Source: Streptosporangium violaceochromogenes (GTDB taxonomy: Bacteria; Actinomycetota; Actinomycetes; Streptosporangiales; Streptosporangiaceae). Taken from it: DNA of 64,000 bases. Of the stretch, positions 46,660 to 54,116 are shown piece after piece; the stretch's first letter is position 1, and each line of letters begins with the position of its first letter. Location: the NCBI RefSeq assembly GCF_014654615.1, contig NZ_BNBB01000012.1, positions 124,001 through 188,000 of the forward strand, written 5' to 3'. A model generated the notes under the pieces. The model saw nothing but the letters and a program-made list of their open reading frames with translations. It ran no database searches and was not told where the DNA came from. Position numbers and translations under genes: made by a program.

Positions 46660-47616
46660 TCATCGGGCCGGCTCCGCCACCAGGTGGTCCATGAGCCGGG
46701 TCATGACGCCGCCCTCGGCCAGGTCGCGGGCGACCACGCAGGCCCGCGCGATCGTCGGGGCCGTGGAGGAGCCGTGGGCGACGACGACGGTGCCGTTCAG
46801 GCCGAGCAGCGCCGCCCCGCCGTGGGTCTCGGGGTCGTAGCGGCGGGCCACCTCCCGCAGCGCCTCCGGCCCGGCGACCCCCGCCTCCGCCACCAGGGTC
46901 AGCGCGGCGCGGACGGAGCCCTCGACGTTCTTGAGCACGACGTTCCCGGTGAAGCCGTCGGTGACGATCACGTCGGCCGTACCCGCCAGCACGTCGTGGC
47001 CCTCGACGTTGCCGTGGAAGCGCAGGGGCAGCCCCGGCAGCAGCTCCCCGGCCCTTCGGGTCAGCCGGTTGCCCTTGCCCGGCTCCGCGCCGATCGACAG
47101 CAGGCCGACCGACGGGTCGGCCACGCCGAGCACGATCTGGGCGTAGGAGGCGCCGAGCAGCGCGAACTGGACGATCATCTCCGGGGTGGGGTCGGAGGTC
47201 GCCCCGGCGTCGATCAGCACGGTGGCCCCGCCGGTCACCGAGGGCAGCGCGACCGCCAGGGCGGGCCGGAGCACGCCCGGCGCGCGGCCGACGCCGCGGA
47301 TCGCGCACGAGACGACCGCACCGGTCGAGCCGGCCGACACGAAGGCGGAGGCGGCGCCCTTTCCCACCAGCTCGCAGCCGGCTCGAAGGCCCGAGGGGAC
47401 GGACACGGCGCCGGCGCCCCGCTCGCCCATCGGGACGACCCCTTCGGCGTGGACGACCTCGATCCGGCCCGCCGCGCCGTGGCGGGCCAGCTCCCGGTGG
47501 ATCTCCCCCGCCCGGCCGACCAGCACGACGGGCACACCGTGCTCGCGCCAGGCCGTGACCGCCCCGCCGACCGTCTCGGCCGGGCCGAGGTCTCCGCCCA
47601 TCGCGTCGACGGCCAC
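46660..47616 (-). CDS. plsX: Phosphate acyltransferase PlsX
   Basis: 318 residues, complete. It opens VAVDAMGGDLGPAETVGGAV and contains KGAASAFVSAGSTGAVVSCA, GNVEGHDVLAGTADVIVTDG and FTGNVVLKNVEGSVRAAL. PlsX converts acyl-ACP to acyl phosphate, the donor for PlsY. The housekeeping plsX is usually near rpmF and fabH; this copy lies between crtA and crtB. The start GTG at 47616 has GGGAGGGGGG seven bases upstream; a GTG at 47679 would add an untypical extension. Confidence 0.88.
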   Translation of the reverse strand: MAVDAMGGDLGPAETVGGAVTAWREHGVPVVLVGRAGEIHRELARHGAAGRIEVVHAEGVVPMGERGAGAVSVPSGLRAGCELVGKGAASAFVSAGSTGAVVSCAIRGVGRAPGVLRPALAVALPSVTGGATVLIDAGATSDPTPEMIVQFALLGASYAQIVLGVADPSVGLLSIGAEPGKGNRLTRRAGELLPGLPLRFHGNVEGHDVLAGTADVIVTDGFTGNVVLKNVEGSVRAALTLVAEAGVAGPEALREVARRYDPETHGGAALLGLNGTVVVAHGSSTAPTIARACVVARDLAEGGVMTRLMDHLVAEPAR

Positions 47617-47680
47617 CGGCGAGCCCCCCTCCCGCCGGACGCCGGAAGAGTCCGCCCCGGGCCATACGTGCCGGCGCACC

Positions 47681-48580
47681 TCAGGGCACCCGTACGGTGA
47701 CCCGGCGCTCGGCCCGGTCGGCCGCCGACGCCGCCAGGAGGTGCCGCGCGAAGACGACCAGGCGGCGGCGCCGGGGCACCGCGACCCTGGCCCCGAAAAC
47801 GTCGTGGCGGGCGGCCTCGATCCGGTCGAGGATGCCTCCGTACAGCTCGTAGGCGGCGCGCACGCACGGCCGTGAGGAGGGGATCAGCAGGTCGACGCCC
47901 TCCAAGGCCAGGCGGTAGTGGGCGCGGGCCCGCTCGACCTCGAAGGCCAGCAGCTCGCGCACGGCGGGGGTGGGGACGCGGGCCCCGAGGTCCTCCACCC
48001 GCACCCCGAACCTGTCGAGGTCGGCCAGCGGCAGGTACACCCGGCCGCGGGCCAGGTCCTCGGCCACGTCGCGCAGGAAGTTGGTCAGCTGGAAGGCCAG
48101 CCCGAGCTGGCGGGCGGGCTCGCGGGCCCGCCGCTCCATACCCGGCAGGGCCTCCAGGACGGGCAGCGTCATCGTGCCGACGACCGCCGCCGAGCCCTCC
48201 ATGTAACCGAGCAGGTCGTCGTAGGTGGCGTAGCGGCCGACGGTCAGGTCGGCGCGCATGGCGCCCAGGAAGGCGGTGATGTCGGCGTGGTCGACGGCGA
48301 ACGAGCGCACGGTCTGGACGAACGCCGGGAGCACCGGGTCGTCGGCCGGGCCGCCCGCCAGCGCCCGCTCCAGCCGCAGGCAGAGGCGGTCGAGCGCCGC
48401 CTTCCGGTCACCGGTCATCGTGAAGGAGTCCACGATCTCGTCGGCATAGCGGGCGAAGCCGTACAGGGCGTGCACGTGGGGGCGCTTCCAGGACGGCAGC
48501 AGCAGGGTCGCCAGGTAGTAGGAGCGGCCGTGCCGGGCGTTGAGTCTGCGGCAGAGTTCGTAGCTGGCGGTCAGGGTCAT
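47681..48580 (-). CDS. crtB: Phytoene synthase CrtB
   Basis: 299 residues. It condenses two GGPP to phytoene. Aspartate-rich motifs are intact: LYGFARYADEIVDSF (DExxD form) and LAFQLTNFLRDVAEDLARGR. The start ATG overlaps the crtI stop (ATGA). crtI and crtB form one unit. crtE for GGPP is not in the window. Confidence 0.95.
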   Translation of the reverse strand: MTLTASYELCRRLNARHGRSYYLATLLLPSWKRPHVHALYGFARYADEIVDSFTMTGDRKAALDRLCLRLERALAGGPADDPVLPAFVQTVRSFAVDHADITAFLGAMRADLTVGRYATYDDLLGYMEGSAAVVGTMTLPVLEALPGMERRAREPARQLGLAFQLTNFLRDVAEDLARGRVYLPLADLDRFGVRVEDLGARVPTPAVRELLAFEVERARAHYRLALEGVDLLIPSSRPCVRAAYELYGGILDRIEAARHDVFGARVAVPRRRRLVVFARHLLAASAADRAERRVTVRVP

Positions 48581-50034
48581 CGGGGGTTCTCCAGGACACG
48601 CCGCGCGGCCAGTTTTCCGGAGATCAGCACCGGAGGGACCCCCACGCCGGGCGCGGTGTACATGCCCGCGAAGTGCAGGCCCGGAACGCGCCGGGAGGCG
48701 GCCGCGGGCCTGAACCAGGCCGTCTGGGACAGGCGGTGGTCCAGGGCGAACGGGGTGCCGGCCGAGTGGCCCCGCCTGACCCAGGCGGGAGGGTCGAAGA
48801 CCAGCCGGGGGGCCGCCGCCAGGTCGCCGTAGCCGAGGTCGGCCAGCCTGCTCAGCAGGCGTTCCTGCAGCCGCTCGGTGAGGTCGCCCCACCGGCCGGC
48901 GCGCAGGTTGGGGGTCGGCTCCAGCACGGTGAGGGTGGCGTGGCCGGCGGGCGCGGCGGTGGTGTCGGCCTCGGGGTAGGTGACCAGCAGGCTGGGGTCG
49001 GGCTGGGGCCGGCCCGCGGCCAGGGCCGCGAAGGTGGAGGACCACTCGCGGCCGAGGTGCAGGGTGTGGTGGGCCTGACCGTCCAGCCTGCGGTCCAGGC
49101 CGAAGTGGAGCACCAGGCAGGAGGGTGAGTAGCGGGGACGGCGCAACCGCCAGTCGCCCGCGCCGGCGGGCAGCAGCCCGGCGTGCGCGCGGGGCAGGTC
49201 GCAGGCGACCACGACGTGCCCGGCGGCCAGGCGCTCCCCGGTGTCGAGCCGGACGGCCGACACCCCCGAGGAGTCGGTCTCGACCTTGACGGCCCGCGTG
49301 CCGTATCTGATCTGCGCGCCCGCCTTCTCCGCCACGGCGGCCAGGGCCCGCGGGACGGCGTGCATGCCGCCGTGTTCGGGGAAGAAGACGCCGCCGACGG
49401 TGTCCATGTGGGCGATCACCGCGTAGACGCCGAGGGCCCGCCGGGGCGACAGACCCACGTACAGGGATTGGAAGGTGTGCGCCCTGATCAGGCGGGGGTC
49501 GGTGAGGTGGGCCTCGGCGAGGCGGTCCAGCCGACGGAAGCCGCCCAGGGCGGCCAGCCTGGCCAGGGCCCCCGGCTGGACGAGGCCACGCAGCCGGGTC
49601 ATGTCGCGGTCGATGAAGGCGGGCCACTCCACGGCGAACAGCTCGCCGAGCCGGGCCCTGAAGCGCAGGTACCGGTCGGCCTCGGCGGCGCCGCACAGCT
49701 CGCGCACCCGCTCGGCCATGGCCTCCCGCCCGGCCACGATGTCCAGGTGGGAGCCGTCGTGGTAGCGGAGCCGGTAGAAGGGGTCCAGCCGCCGCAACGG
49801 GAGCAGGGTCCGCATGTCCTCGCCGGCGGCGGCGAAGACGTCGGCGAGCACCTCCGGCATGGTCAGCACCGACGGGCCGGTGTCGAAGCGGTACTCCCCC
49901 CGCGTCGCCGTCCCGCAGCAGCCGCCCGGCGTCTGGCGGGCCTCCACGAGTGTGACCTCCCGCCCGGCCCCGGCCAGCCGGACCGCCGTGGCCAGGCCGC
50001 CGAGCCCGGCGCCGATCACCACCGTGGGTCTCAC
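48577..50034 (-). CDS. crtI: Phytoene desaturase CrtI
   Basis: 485 residues. FAD motif TVVIGAGLGGLATAVRLAGA, TGPSVLTMPEVLADVFAAAG, GVFFPEHGGMHAVPRALAAV, and the C-terminal FAGMYTAPGVGVPPVLISGK are characteristic. It introduces conjugated double bases into phytoene toward lycopene. The start GTG at 50034 has GGAGG five bases upstream and overlaps the stop of a 39-codon leader frame (GTGA). Confidence 0.93.
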   Translation of the reverse strand: MRPTVVIGAGLGGLATAVRLAGAGREVTLVEARQTPGGCCGTATRGEYRFDTGPSVLTMPEVLADVFAAAGEDMRTLLPLRRLDPFYRLRYHDGSHLDIVAGREAMAERVRELCGAAEADRYLRFRARLGELFAVEWPAFIDRDMTRLRGLVQPGALARLAALGGFRRLDRLAEAHLTDPRLIRAHTFQSLYVGLSPRRALGVYAVIAHMDTVGGVFFPEHGGMHAVPRALAAVAEKAGAQIRYGTRAVKVETDSSGVSAVRLDTGERLAAGHVVVACDLPRAHAGLLPAGAGDWRLRRPRYSPSCLVLHFGLDRRLDGQAHHTLHLGREWSSTFAALAAGRPQPDPSLLVTYPEADTTAAPAGHATLTVLEPTPNLRAGRWGDLTERLQERLLSRLADLGYGDLAAAPRLVFDPPAWVRRGHSAGTPFALDHRLSQTAWFRPAAASRRVPGLHFAGMYTAPGVGVPPVLISGKLAARRVLENPR

Positions 50035-50150
50035 GCCGCCCTCCCCTCCGGGCTCGGCGGCCGGGCCGCGGAAACCGGTACGGCGGGCATGCCGGGGCGG
50101 CGGGCCGTCCCCCTTCGGAGACGGCCGGTCCGGCGGGGGACGGTGTCCAT
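50031..50150 (-). CDS. 39-codon leader ORF coupled to crtI
   Basis: The ATG at 50150 has GAGGAG with good spacing. The frame encodes an Arg/Pro-rich peptide (MDTVPRRTGRLRRGTARRPG...) and its TGA overlaps the crtI GTG. No homology is recognised. It could couple or attenuate crtI translation. The alternative is chance overlap, since Arg/Pro-rich frames are common at this GC content. Confidence 0.45.
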   Translation of the reverse strand: MDTVPRRTGRLRRGTARRPGMPAVPVSAARPPSPEGRAA

Positions 50151-50176
50151 GGGCGTCGCTCCTCTGCGTCGATGGA

Positions 50177-50204
50177 GATAACTTCGCGAGCGAGGCCGCG
50201 TTCG
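50177..50204 (-). promoter_or_regulatory. ECF-type promoter candidate for leader-crtI-crtB
   Basis: Minus-strand CGAAC, a 17-base spacer and GTTATC (50182-50177) resemble the GAAC-N16-18-GTT pattern of ECF sigma factors and share GTTATC with the sigma gene promoter at 10133. Light-induced ECF factors drive carotenoid genes in Streptomyces. The remainder of this 374-base gap (50205-50408) shows no other feature. Confidence 0.4.
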
Positions 50205-50408
50205 GATGCGTTCTTCGGGCGCGTCCGCCGGCCGCCGGTCCCGGCACGCAGGCGATCGGCACGTCCCGGCGGTCCTCTCCCCGGCTTCGCCTGCCGGTAA
50301 ATCACCCCGGCGTGCAAGAAGCCGTAAAACGCCCCCACGCGCGCCGGGCACCGGCCTCCGCCCGGCCCGGTTCTCCGGGCGAACGGCCCGCCTCCGACTT
50401 CCGGATTC

Positions 50409-51551
50409 TCAGCAGATTCTCGGCAGGGGGTCGCCGACCAGCAGGTCGACGATGCGGGTGCCGCCGAAGGCGGTCTTCAGCAGGACCAGCCCGGGAGGGT
50501 CGTCGCCGATCCACCCGACGACGGCCGCCTGGGAGCCGAGCGGGTGGGAGCGCAGGGCGGCGAGCGCGGCCTCGGCGGAGCGCCGGGCCACCACCGCGAC
50601 CATCCGTCCCTCGCAGGCGACGTAGAGCGGATCGATTCCCAGGAGTTCACATGCCCCGCGTACGGCCGGGCGAACCGGGATCGCCCCCTCCTCCAGCACG
50701 ACCGCGACCCGCGACGACTCGGCGATCTCGTTGACGACCGTGGCCACCCCGCCCCTGGTGGCGTCGCGCAGGCAGCGCACCTCCCCGTCGCCGCAGGCGT
50801 CGAGCAGCCGGGCGGTCAGGGTGTTGAGCGGCGCGGTGTCGGAGACGACGTCGGCCCGGATGTCGAGCTCGCCCCGGGCGAGCATGACGGTGACGCCGTG
50901 CTCGCCGACGGGGCCGGAGACGATGACCGCGTCGCCGGGCCTGGCGGAGGCGGCGCTGAGCCGGACCGGCCGCTCCACGACCCCGATGCCCGAGGTGGTG
51001 ATGTAGCAGCCGTCGGCCTTGCCGTTCTCCACGACCTTGGTGTCGCCGGTGACGATCGACACGCCCGCCGCCTGGGCCGCGCGCGCCATCGAGGCGGTGA
51101 TGCGCCGCAGGTCGGCGACGGGGAACCCCTCCTCCAGGATGAACGCGGCCGACAGGTGCCGGGGGTGGGCCCCGCACATCGCCAGGTCGTTGACGGTGCC
51201 GTTGACGGCCAGGTCGCCGATGTCCCCGCCGGGGAAGAACAGCGGCGTCACCACGAAGGCGTCCGTGGTGAAGGCGAGCCCGTCGACGATCGCGCCGTCC
51301 TCCAGCGGCTCCAGCAGCGGGTTGCGGAAGGATTCGAGGAACACCGCCTCGATCAGGGTGTGGGTGGCCTTGCCTCCGGCGCCGTGCGCGAGGGTGAGGC
51401 GCTCCTCCCGCACCCGGGCCCCGCGGCGGCGCGCGCGGGAGATGCGCTCCAGGACCTCCTCCTCGCGGCCCGCGGCCGGAGGGCCGCCTTCCGGTGGCGC
51501 GGCCCGGCCGGCGCCCCGCGCCCGCAGGGCGGTTCCTTCCTCGGCGTTCAT
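50409..51551 (-). CDS. hypE: Hydrogenase maturation factor HypE
   Basis: 380 residues. PurM-like ATP-binding fold: LAHGAGGKATHTLIEAVF, DGAIVDGLAFTTDAFVVTPL, TGDTKVVENGKADGCYITTS, and the C-terminal DPLPRIC whose cysteine (380) carries the thiocarboxamide converted to cyanide for the Fe(CN)2CO centre. HypF supplies the carbamoyl group. An extra Arg/Glu-rich stretch at 1-45 precedes the usual start; an internal start is possible. It is last in the hydrogenase operon. Confidence 0.95.
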   Translation of the reverse strand: MNAEEGTALRARGAGRAAPPEGGPPAAGREEEVLERISRARRRGARVREERLTLAHGAGGKATHTLIEAVFLESFRNPLLEPLEDGAIVDGLAFTTDAFVVTPLFFPGGDIGDLAVNGTVNDLAMCGAHPRHLSAAFILEEGFPVADLRRITASMARAAQAAGVSIVTGDTKVVENGKADGCYITTSGIGVVERPVRLSAASARPGDAVIVSGPVGEHGVTVMLARGELDIRADVVSDTAPLNTLTARLLDACGDGEVRCLRDATRGGVATVVNEIAESSRVAVVLEEGAIPVRPAVRGACELLGIDPLYVACEGRMVAVVARRSAEAALAALRSHPLGSQAAVVGWIGDDPPGLVLLKTAFGGTRIVDLLVGDPLPRIC

Positions 51552-51665
51552 CGGGATCCGTCGGTTCCTTTCGCTGTGCCGGCCCGCCGGACGGGCCGGT
51601 CTCCTTGCCGTTGGCGCCCCCGCCGCCCGGCCGTCCCGGCGAGGGGCGGCCGGGGCCGGGCGGGA

Positions 51666-52793
51666 TCAGCCGCCGGTCGCCTCCCTGACCCGCTCGCGGG
51701 AGAAACGGCCGAAGGTGTAGTAGGCGGCGCACGCGCCCTCGGACGACACCATGCAGGTGCCGATCGGGGTCTCCGGGGTGCACGCGGTGCCGAACACCTT
51801 GCACTCCCACGGTCTGAGCACGCCCTTGAGCACCTCGCCGCACTGGCACGCCTTGGGGTCGGCCACCCGCCCGCCGGGGATCCGGAAGATCCGCTCGGCG
51901 TCGAAGGCGGCGTACTCCTCGCGCATCCGGAGCGCCGAGTGGGAGATGAACCCCAGCCCGCGCCACTCGAAGTACGGCCGGAGCTCCATCACCTCGCCGA
52001 TGACCTCAAGGGCCCTGGGGTTGCCCTCCCAGGGCACCACCCGGGAGTACTGGTTCTCCACCTCCGCCCGGCCGCCGTCCAGCTGGAGCAGGATCCGGTA
52101 GACCGCGTGCAGCACGTCCAGGGGCTCGAACCCGGTCACCACCAGGGGTTTGCCGTAGTCACGGGCGATGAAGCCGTACGGCCGGCAGCCGATGACCGCC
52201 GAGACGTGCCCGGGCCCGACGAACCCGTCCAGGCGCAGGTCGGGAGAGTCCAGGATCGCCTTGACGGCGGGGATGATCGTCACGTGGTTGCAGAAGACCG
52301 AGAAGTTGCCGATCCCCTCGTCCCTCGCGCGCAGGACGGTCATCGCGGTCGAGGGCGCGGTGGTCTCGAACCCGATCGCCATGAAGACCACCCGCCTGCC
52401 GGGGTTCTCTCTGGCGATCTTCAGGGCGTCCAGCGGGGAGTACACCATGCGGATGTCGGCGCCCCGGGCCTTGGCGTCCAGGAACGAGCCGGTCCCGCCG
52501 GGGACGCGCATCATGTCGCCGAACGACGTCATGATCACGTCCGGCTGCCCGGCGATGTGGATCGCGTCGTCCACCCGCCCCATGGGGATGACGCAGACCG
52601 GACAGCCGGGGCCGTGCACCAGCGTGACGGCCTCGGGCAGGTGGTCGGTCAGCCCGTGCCGGTAGATGGTGTGGGTGTGCCCGCCGCACACCTCCATGAA
52701 CTTGTAGGAGCGGCCCGGCTCGCACAGCGCGGCGACGCGGGCGGCCAGCGCCCCGGCCTTCCCGGCGTCGCGATACTCGTCGACGAAACGCAT
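51666..52793 (-). CDS. hypD: Hydrogenase maturation factor HypD
   Basis: 375 residues. HypD motifs: KFMEVCGGHTHTIYRHGL, LVHGPGCPVCVIPMGRVDDA, CNHVTIIPAVKAIL, and the iron-sulfur cysteines in ADPKACQCGEVLKGVLRPWE, with CxPETPIGTCMVSSEGACAA. With HypC it forms the scaffold on which the Fe(CN)2CO unit is built. Six bases separate it from hypC. Confidence 0.96.
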   Translation of the reverse strand: MRFVDEYRDAGKAGALAARVAALCEPGRSYKFMEVCGGHTHTIYRHGLTDHLPEAVTLVHGPGCPVCVIPMGRVDDAIHIAGQPDVIMTSFGDMMRVPGGTGSFLDAKARGADIRMVYSPLDALKIARENPGRRVVFMAIGFETTAPSTAMTVLRARDEGIGNFSVFCNHVTIIPAVKAILDSPDLRLDGFVGPGHVSAVIGCRPYGFIARDYGKPLVVTGFEPLDVLHAVYRILLQLDGGRAEVENQYSRVVPWEGNPRALEVIGEVMELRPYFEWRGLGFISHSALRMREEYAAFDAERIFRIPGGRVADPKACQCGEVLKGVLRPWECKVFGTACTPETPIGTCMVSSEGACAAYYTFGRFSRERVREATGG

Positions 52794-52799
52794 CGGACC

Positions 52800-53078
52800 T
52801 CACCCTTCTTCGATCATGGATTCTCTGAGGGCCCTGATCTCGTCCTCGTACGCCTCGCCGATGCTTTCGAGGAAGTCGAGGGCCGCCTTGGCCTCCACCT
52901 CGTCGATCTTGGACAGCGCGAACCCGACGTGGATGAGGATCCAGTCGCCGGGCGCGAGAGGTTCGCCCTCCAGCAGGCCGACGTTGATGGCGCGCTGGAC
53001 GCCGCTGACGTCGACCATCGCCAGGTCAGGACGGTCCGCCAGGATTTCCACGATCTCTCCGGGAATCCCCAGGCACAT
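52800..53078 (-). CDS. hypC: Hydrogenase maturation chaperone HypC
   Basis: 92 residues. It opens MCLGIPGEIVEI with the essential Cys2, then LAMVDVSGVQRAINVGLLEG and PGDWILIHVGFALSKIDEVE. HypC carries the iron unit to the large subunit. The gene overlaps hypA by 53 bases in another frame. A second HypC-like gene lies at 61318-61590. Confidence 0.95.
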   Translation of the reverse strand: MCLGIPGEIVEILADRPDLAMVDVSGVQRAINVGLLEGEPLAPGDWILIHVGFALSKIDEVEAKAALDFLESIGEAYEDEIRALRESMIEEG

Positions 53079-53418
53079 GGGTGGCCTCCGCCGTCTGGAT
53101 GGATTCGAGGACGAGATCGTCGCCGCCCTCGGTGTCGATGTCGGTGCCGCCGCACCCGGGGCAGGTGATGAAGGGGTCGACGGACGTCGCCGTCCGGTCG
53201 CAGGACCGGCAGACGAGCCGTATGGGGACGATGACCAGGTCCACCTGGGCGCCCTCGGCCAGCGAGCCGTCGGCGACCAGGGTGAACGCGTGGTTGATCG
53301 CCGGCTCCGTGATGCGGAGCAGGGCTCCGGCGTGCACCCGCGCCCGCCGTACCCGCCGGCCGTTGGCGCGGGTCTCCACCGCGGCGAGGATCGCCTCGGC
53401 GATCCCGAACTCGTGCAT
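53026..53418 (-). CDS. hypA: Nickel insertion protein HypA
   Basis: 130 residues. It opens MHEFGIAEAILAAVE with the nickel-binding His2, and has two zinc CxxC pairs (VCRSCDRTA and TCPGCGGTD). With HypB it inserts nickel into the large subunit. The last 17 residues (THVPGDSRRDRGNPGGPS) lie beyond the usual end and overlap hypC. hypB is not in the window. Confidence 0.93.
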   Translation of the reverse strand: MHEFGIAEAILAAVETRANGRRVRRARVHAGALLRITEPAINHAFTLVADGSLAEGAQVDLVIVPIRLVCRSCDRTATSVDPFITCPGCGGTDIDTEGGDDLVLESIQTAEATHVPGDSRRDRGNPGGPS

Positions 53419-53514
53419 GACTCACTCACCTCGTGACGTGTCGGTTGTCGGATGTGATCTCGCGGGACCTCGTCCGCGCGGCCCCGCGCCGGAGATCCCG
53501 GACGGCCGGGGCCC

Positions 53515-53619
53515 TCACATGCTTCTCATCTTCAGATAGCGCCTGATGTCGGGGAGGGTCTGGTGGATCACCAGGGCCACCCCCACCACCGCGGCCACGA
53601 TGAGCAGGCGTTTCATCAT
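53515..53619 (-). CDS. DUF6893-type 34-residue membrane peptide
   Basis: MMKRLLIVAAVVGVALVIHQ, then TLPDIRRYLKMRSM. One membrane helix is followed by a basic amphipathic end; it matches the small DUF6893 proteins of Actinobacteria. The ATG overlaps the maturation protease stop (ATGATGA) and AAGGAG lies upstream, so it is translated with the hydrogenase genes. It could tether or stabilise a hydrogenase component at the membrane; this is inferred from position only. Confidence 0.75.
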   Translation of the reverse strand: MMKRLLIVAAVVGVALVIHQTLPDIRRYLKMRSM

Positions 53620-54116
53620 GATCGTTTCTCCTTTCGGCCCGTGCCGGCGAGCGCCGACGTGATCTGTTCCCCGATCAGCTCGCCGACCAGGCGGGCCGCC
53701 GGGGCGACGGCGGCGGCGACCGGCTCGCTCAGCTCCATCCCGGGCGACAGGTCGGCGGGCTCGCAGCCGACGAGCAGGACCCGCCCGGTCTCGCCGCCGA
53801 GGGTGCCGGCCAGGGCCAGTACCGTCTCGGGGGTCATCGCGTGCGCGTCGAGGAAGGGGGCGGGGCCGTCGCCGGGCCGGGGCTCGATCACGTACAGCGT
53901 GCCGGGCGGGCCGCCCCGCGCGACGGTGTCGACGAGGATCGCGACGTCGTGGCCGCCGCCGGTGAGCTCGTAGGCGAGGTGCACGCCGCGGATGCCGAAG
54001 TCGGTGACCACCACCCCGCGGGGAAGCTCCGTACCGGCCAGGTACCGGGCCACCGCGACGCCGAAGCCGTCGTCGCCGAGGAAGACGTTGCCGACGCCCG
54101 CGACGAGGATCCTCAT
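53616..54116 (-). CDS. Hydrogenase maturation endopeptidase (HycI/HyaD family)
   Basis: 166 residues. ILVAGVGNVFLGDDGFGVAV carries the nickel-binding acidic residue; VTDFGIRGVHLAYELTGGGH, VDTVARGGPPGTLYV and DAHAMTPETVLALA complete the family pattern. It cleaves the C-terminal tail of the large subunit after nickel insertion. The start overlaps the stop of the 519-residue gene (ATGA). Confidence 0.93.
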   Translation of the reverse strand: MRILVAGVGNVFLGDDGFGVAVARYLAGTELPRGVVVTDFGIRGVHLAYELTGGGHDVAILVDTVARGGPPGTLYVIEPRPGDGPAPFLDAHAMTPETVLALAGTLGGETGRVLLVGCEPADLSPGMELSEPVAAAVAPAARLVGELIGEQITSALAGTGRKEKRS

